7,425 bases of DNA from Alphaproteobacteria bacterium (GTDB lineage: Bacteria; Pseudomonadota; Alphaproteobacteria; Puniceispirillales; Puniceispirillaceae): positions 1 through 7,425 of the forward strand of contig JAKMFG010000213.1 in the NCBI GenBank assembly GCA_022425565.1, given 5' to 3'. The notes beneath the pieces were generated by a model. It saw only the letters and a program-made list of their open reading frames with translations, did not search any database and was not told the DNA's origin. Each line of letters starts with the position of its first letter. Position 1 is the stretch's first letter. A program made the translations under genes and the position numbers. Below, one piece after another: positions 5,844 through 7,425 of this stretch.

Positions 5844-6949
5844 CAAATCTCTCCGTTCCAGACCGAGGCAGGCACGAAGAGTGTGCCCTCGGCAAGTTTG
5901 CGCGTGGTACGCAGCAGGCCGGCCGAATGATGCCGGAACCCGTCCGCGCCAAGCTCGTAATCAACCAGCACGTCCATTGCCCCCATCGGGTGGCGCAGCG
6001 TGACGGTGCAGGGAATATCAGCCGGGCGCGCCATCATACCGTCGGCAACAGTACCCGGGGTGAGCGCGCAGGATGCCAAGCACTGGCTTCCCGTCACCGC
6101 CATGGTCGGGTGTGTCTTCCATGGCATGAAATAGCGCGCTTCGATCTGACCGGGGTTATCAGCCGGGTTCGCCACCGGCGCCAGAAGACCGAATTTCGGC
6201 ATGACCGACTGGCTGCAGTCGCCAAGCCCCATGGCATGGCCAGCTTCCAGTCGCACCGCCTCCATGGCGGCGAAAAAATCGCGATTGTCGTCAAGCTCCT
6301 CGCGGGACTCGGTCCCGCTGAGGCCGAAATCTGCGGCGCGCGCGATCACCATCGGCATCGCCACATCCATGCAGGTCACATCCATCCCGCCGATCCTGTC
6401 CATCGGATTGCCCGTCGGCAGGAACGCCCCGGTGGTGGACCCGGCGACATCCATGAAGTTCAGTTCGACCGGCGCAGCGGTGCCTGGCACGCCGTCGATG
6501 GAAGTGTCACCGTCATAGGTCACAATGCCACCTGGCGTCTGCAGCCTTGCAAGGACGCGCGCGCCGGTATTCACGGCCCTGATCCTGACCTCGGTTATAT
6601 CGCCGGTTGCCGCAATCAACCCCATTTCCAGCGCCGCCGGGCCGACCCCGCTCATGATGTTGCCGCAGGTCGGCTTATAGTCGACAAGCCCGTCCTCGAC
6701 GCTGACCTGGGCAAAAAAGTAGTCGATATCGGCCCAGTCATCCTCGGACCTCGACAGCATCGCAACCTTGGTCGTGACCGCGCTGCCACCGCCGATGCCG
6801 TCGATATTCAGCGGATGTCCGGAGCCGACCGCGGCCACCAGCACATCAGCAAGGCGGTCAAGGTCGGCCGGCAGGTCGGCACGGTTCATATAGGGCCCGC
6901 GCGAGGAACCACCACGAAGAAACAGAAAGGGGATGGATGTCTGGGTCAT
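5843..6949 (-). CDS. PrpF/4-oxalomesaconate tautomerase-family isomerase
   Basis: Members of this DAP-epimerase-fold family shift a proton and double bond in unsaturated polycarboxylates. PrpF isomerises 2-methylaconitate, and GalD tautomerises 4-oxalomesaconate. The 368-residue protein has the N-terminal IPFLFLRGGSSRGPYM, matching the RGGTSKG-type family signature. It also has DGIGGGSAVTTKVAMLS (50-66), with K61 as the likely counterpart of the family's important lysine, KPTCGNIMSGVGPAALEMG (92-110) with C95, and GSQCLASCALTPGTV (287-301). The start is the ATG at 6949, giving MTQTSIPF as in relatives, with GGCGGA (6954-6959) four bases upstream. ATGs at 6964 and 7015 would add N-terminal tails without family support. 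It overlaps the dehydrogenase downstream by one base and lies 101 bases after the truncated AbrB gene. Family membership is confident. The substrate (aconitate, methylaconitate or oxalomesaconate) is open. No gallate or methylcitrate genes are visible here, and its neighbourhood with tcuAB favours an aconitate-like acid. Confidence 0.88.
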   Translation of the reverse strand: MTQTSIPFLFLRGGSSRGPYMNRADLPADLDRLADVLVAAVGSGHPLNIDGIGGGSAVTTKVAMLSRSEDDWADIDYFFAQVSVEDGLVDYKPTCGNIMSGVGPAALEMGLIAATGDITEVRIRAVNTGARVLARLQTPGGIVTYDGDTSIDGVPGTAAPVELNFMDVAGSTTGAFLPTGNPMDRIGGMDVTCMDVAMPMVIARAADFGLSGTESREELDDNRDFFAAMEAVRLEAGHAMGLGDCSQSVMPKFGLLAPVANPADNPGQIEARYFMPWKTHPTMAVTGSQCLASCALTPGTVADGMMARPADIPCTVTLRHPMGAMDVLVDYELGADGFRHHSAGLLRTTRKLAEGTLFVPASVWNGEI

Positions 6950-6979
6950 ATGGTCCGCCGTCATCTTGCTACAAGCCCG

Positions 6980-7008
6980 ACTATAGGTGGCGGGTACGGG
7001 CCCGCCAA
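6980..7008 (-). promoter_or_regulatory. Candidate promoter of the isomerase-dehydrogenase pair
   Basis: Read on the minus strand, TTGGCG (7008-7003, four of six -35 positions) is followed after exactly 17 bases by TATAGT (6985-6980, five of six -10 positions). Transcription would start near 6973, about 24 bases before the ATG at 6949. This lies in the only sizeable gap of the window and would let the isomerase and dehydrogenase be expressed apart from the AbrB gene upstream. It is a pattern match only; alphaproteobacterial promoters often deviate from this consensus. Confidence 0.35.
6988..7007. repeat. Intergenic hairpin / dyad, 7-bp arms
   Basis: TGGCGGG (6988-6994) and CCCGCCA (7001-7007) are perfect inverted arms around the six-base loop TACGGG. 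All seven stem pairs are Watson-Crick, five of them G-C. The dyad lies between the AbrB stop (7051) and the isomerase start (6949) and covers the -35 and spacer of the candidate promoter. There is no T-run on the minus strand after it (CCTATAG follows), so it is not a classical intrinsic terminator. It could be an operator, an attenuating structure or an mRNA-stabilising hairpin. The symmetry is seen; the role is open. Confidence 0.45.
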
Positions 7009-7050
7009 TCGGCAAGTTCGCCGCTCCCGGAATTCATCTCGGGATTCCAG

Positions 7051-7425
7051 CTACAGCCTGAACAGCCGGCGTGCGAGAAAACTTCCCACAGCGATGGTCA
7101 GCACGATCCGGATCAGGTGATGCATAGCCACGACCACAGGATTGAAATTCAGCGACAGGGCAATCAGGCTCATCTCGGCAAGGCCGCCCGCCGCGAAACT
7201 GACGAACATCACATCGAATCCGGCCGGGACATAATCCGTCAGCACCCATGCGATCGTCGATCCCACGGCAAGCATATAGAGGCCGACAATCAGACCGAAG
7301 CCAAGTCCCTTGATCAGAAGCTGCCGCGACATGCCGCTGAACTGGGCGCCAAGCGCGGTGCCGATCATAAACTGCGCAACATGCCCCATCCAGTGCGGCA
7401 CATTGATGGTCACCGTGCCCGATAC
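7051..7425 (-). CDS. Second AbrB-family membrane protein, C-terminal part (truncated by window edge)
   Basis: This is the C-terminal third of another AbrB-family membrane protein. The frame is open to the last base of the window with 124 residues visible, so the start lies beyond the right edge; the GTG at 7413 is an internal codon. It carries the same repeat signature as the complete AbrB protein in this window. AAGGLAE is followed, 19 residues after its Glu, by the second His of MHHLIR, the same Glu-His spacing as in both halves of the other protein. Hydrophobic segments alternate with short polar loops, and the protein ends in the basic ARRLFRL. It is upstream of and in the same direction as the isomerase and dehydrogenase, 101 bases away, and may belong to their operon. 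The visible part differs clearly from the first copy, so this is a divergent paralogue rather than a recent duplication. The role is presumably transport of a related acid, by inference only. Confidence 0.8.
   Translation of the reverse strand, partial: VSGTVTINVPHWMGHVAQFMIGTALGAQFSGMSRQLLIKGLGFGLIVGLYMLAVGSTIAWVLTDYVPAGFDVMFVSFAAGGLAEMSLIALSLNFNPVVVAMHHLIRIVLTIAVGSFLARRLFRL

Noticed and set aside
6950..7015. Longer isomerase starting at ATG 7015 or 6964
   Set aside because: Known family members begin about 12 residues before the RGG motif, which matches the ATG at 6949 with its own GGCGGA. The extension overlaps the candidate promoter and hairpin.
5783..7120. Long plus-strand open frame (445 codons) antisense to the isomerase and dehydrogenase genes
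   Set aside because: It is rich in Arg, His, Gly and Ala without any recognisable domain, as expected opposite high-GC genes. The minus strand carries two full family proteins with catalytic motifs over the same bases.

Overview
This 7.4 kb window is high-GC, densely packed bacterial DNA. The gene families and the strong G/C bias at third codon positions point to a proteobacterium, most likely an alphaproteobacterium; that placement is inferred from style, as there is no marker gene. The window holds six complete protein genes and two cut by its edges. I see no RNA gene, insertion sequence, CRISPR array or phage gene. The only gaps between genes are about 17, 17 and 101 bases, so no stretch over 300 bases lacks a gene.

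Layout: (1) 1-479 (+) is the C-terminal part of a thiamine-diphosphate enzyme that starts outside the window. It runs tail to tail, with a 12-base overlap, into (2) tcuB and tcuA (-, 468-3019), which encode the membrane Fe-S/heme electron-transfer protein and the FAD dehydrogenase of the tricarballylate-oxidising system. (3) A GntR/FCD regulator (3037-3774, +) diverges from tcuA across only 17 bases. This junction carries a near-perfect operator: two copies of the palindrome TGTATACA one helical turn apart, inside a 12-bp-arm inverted repeat that covers the tcuA start codon. (4) The regulator gene overlaps an AbrB-family membrane protein gene (3767-4897, +). (5) From the right edge leftwards on the minus strand come a second, truncated AbrB-family gene, a PrpF/4-oxalomesaconate-tautomerase-like isomerase and a D-2-hydroxyacid dehydrogenase. 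The last two are joined by a TGATG stop/start overlap, and the dehydrogenase meets the first AbrB gene tail to tail with a 26-base overlap.

Reading as a system (inference): this looks like a catabolic island for a tri- or dicarboxylate related to tricarballylate and aconitate. TcuA/TcuB would introduce a double bond and pass electrons to the quinone pool. The PrpF-like protein would move or isomerise a C=C bond of an aconitate-like or oxalomesaconate-like acid. The dehydrogenase would interconvert a 2-oxo and a 2-hydroxy acid, and the AbrB proteins could be the transporters. The Salmonella tcu system instead uses an MFS permease (TcuC) and a LysR regulator (TcuR). The AbrB proteins, the GntR regulator and the isomerase/dehydrogenase pair are therefore the unusual parts. 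The true substrate cannot be read from sequence.
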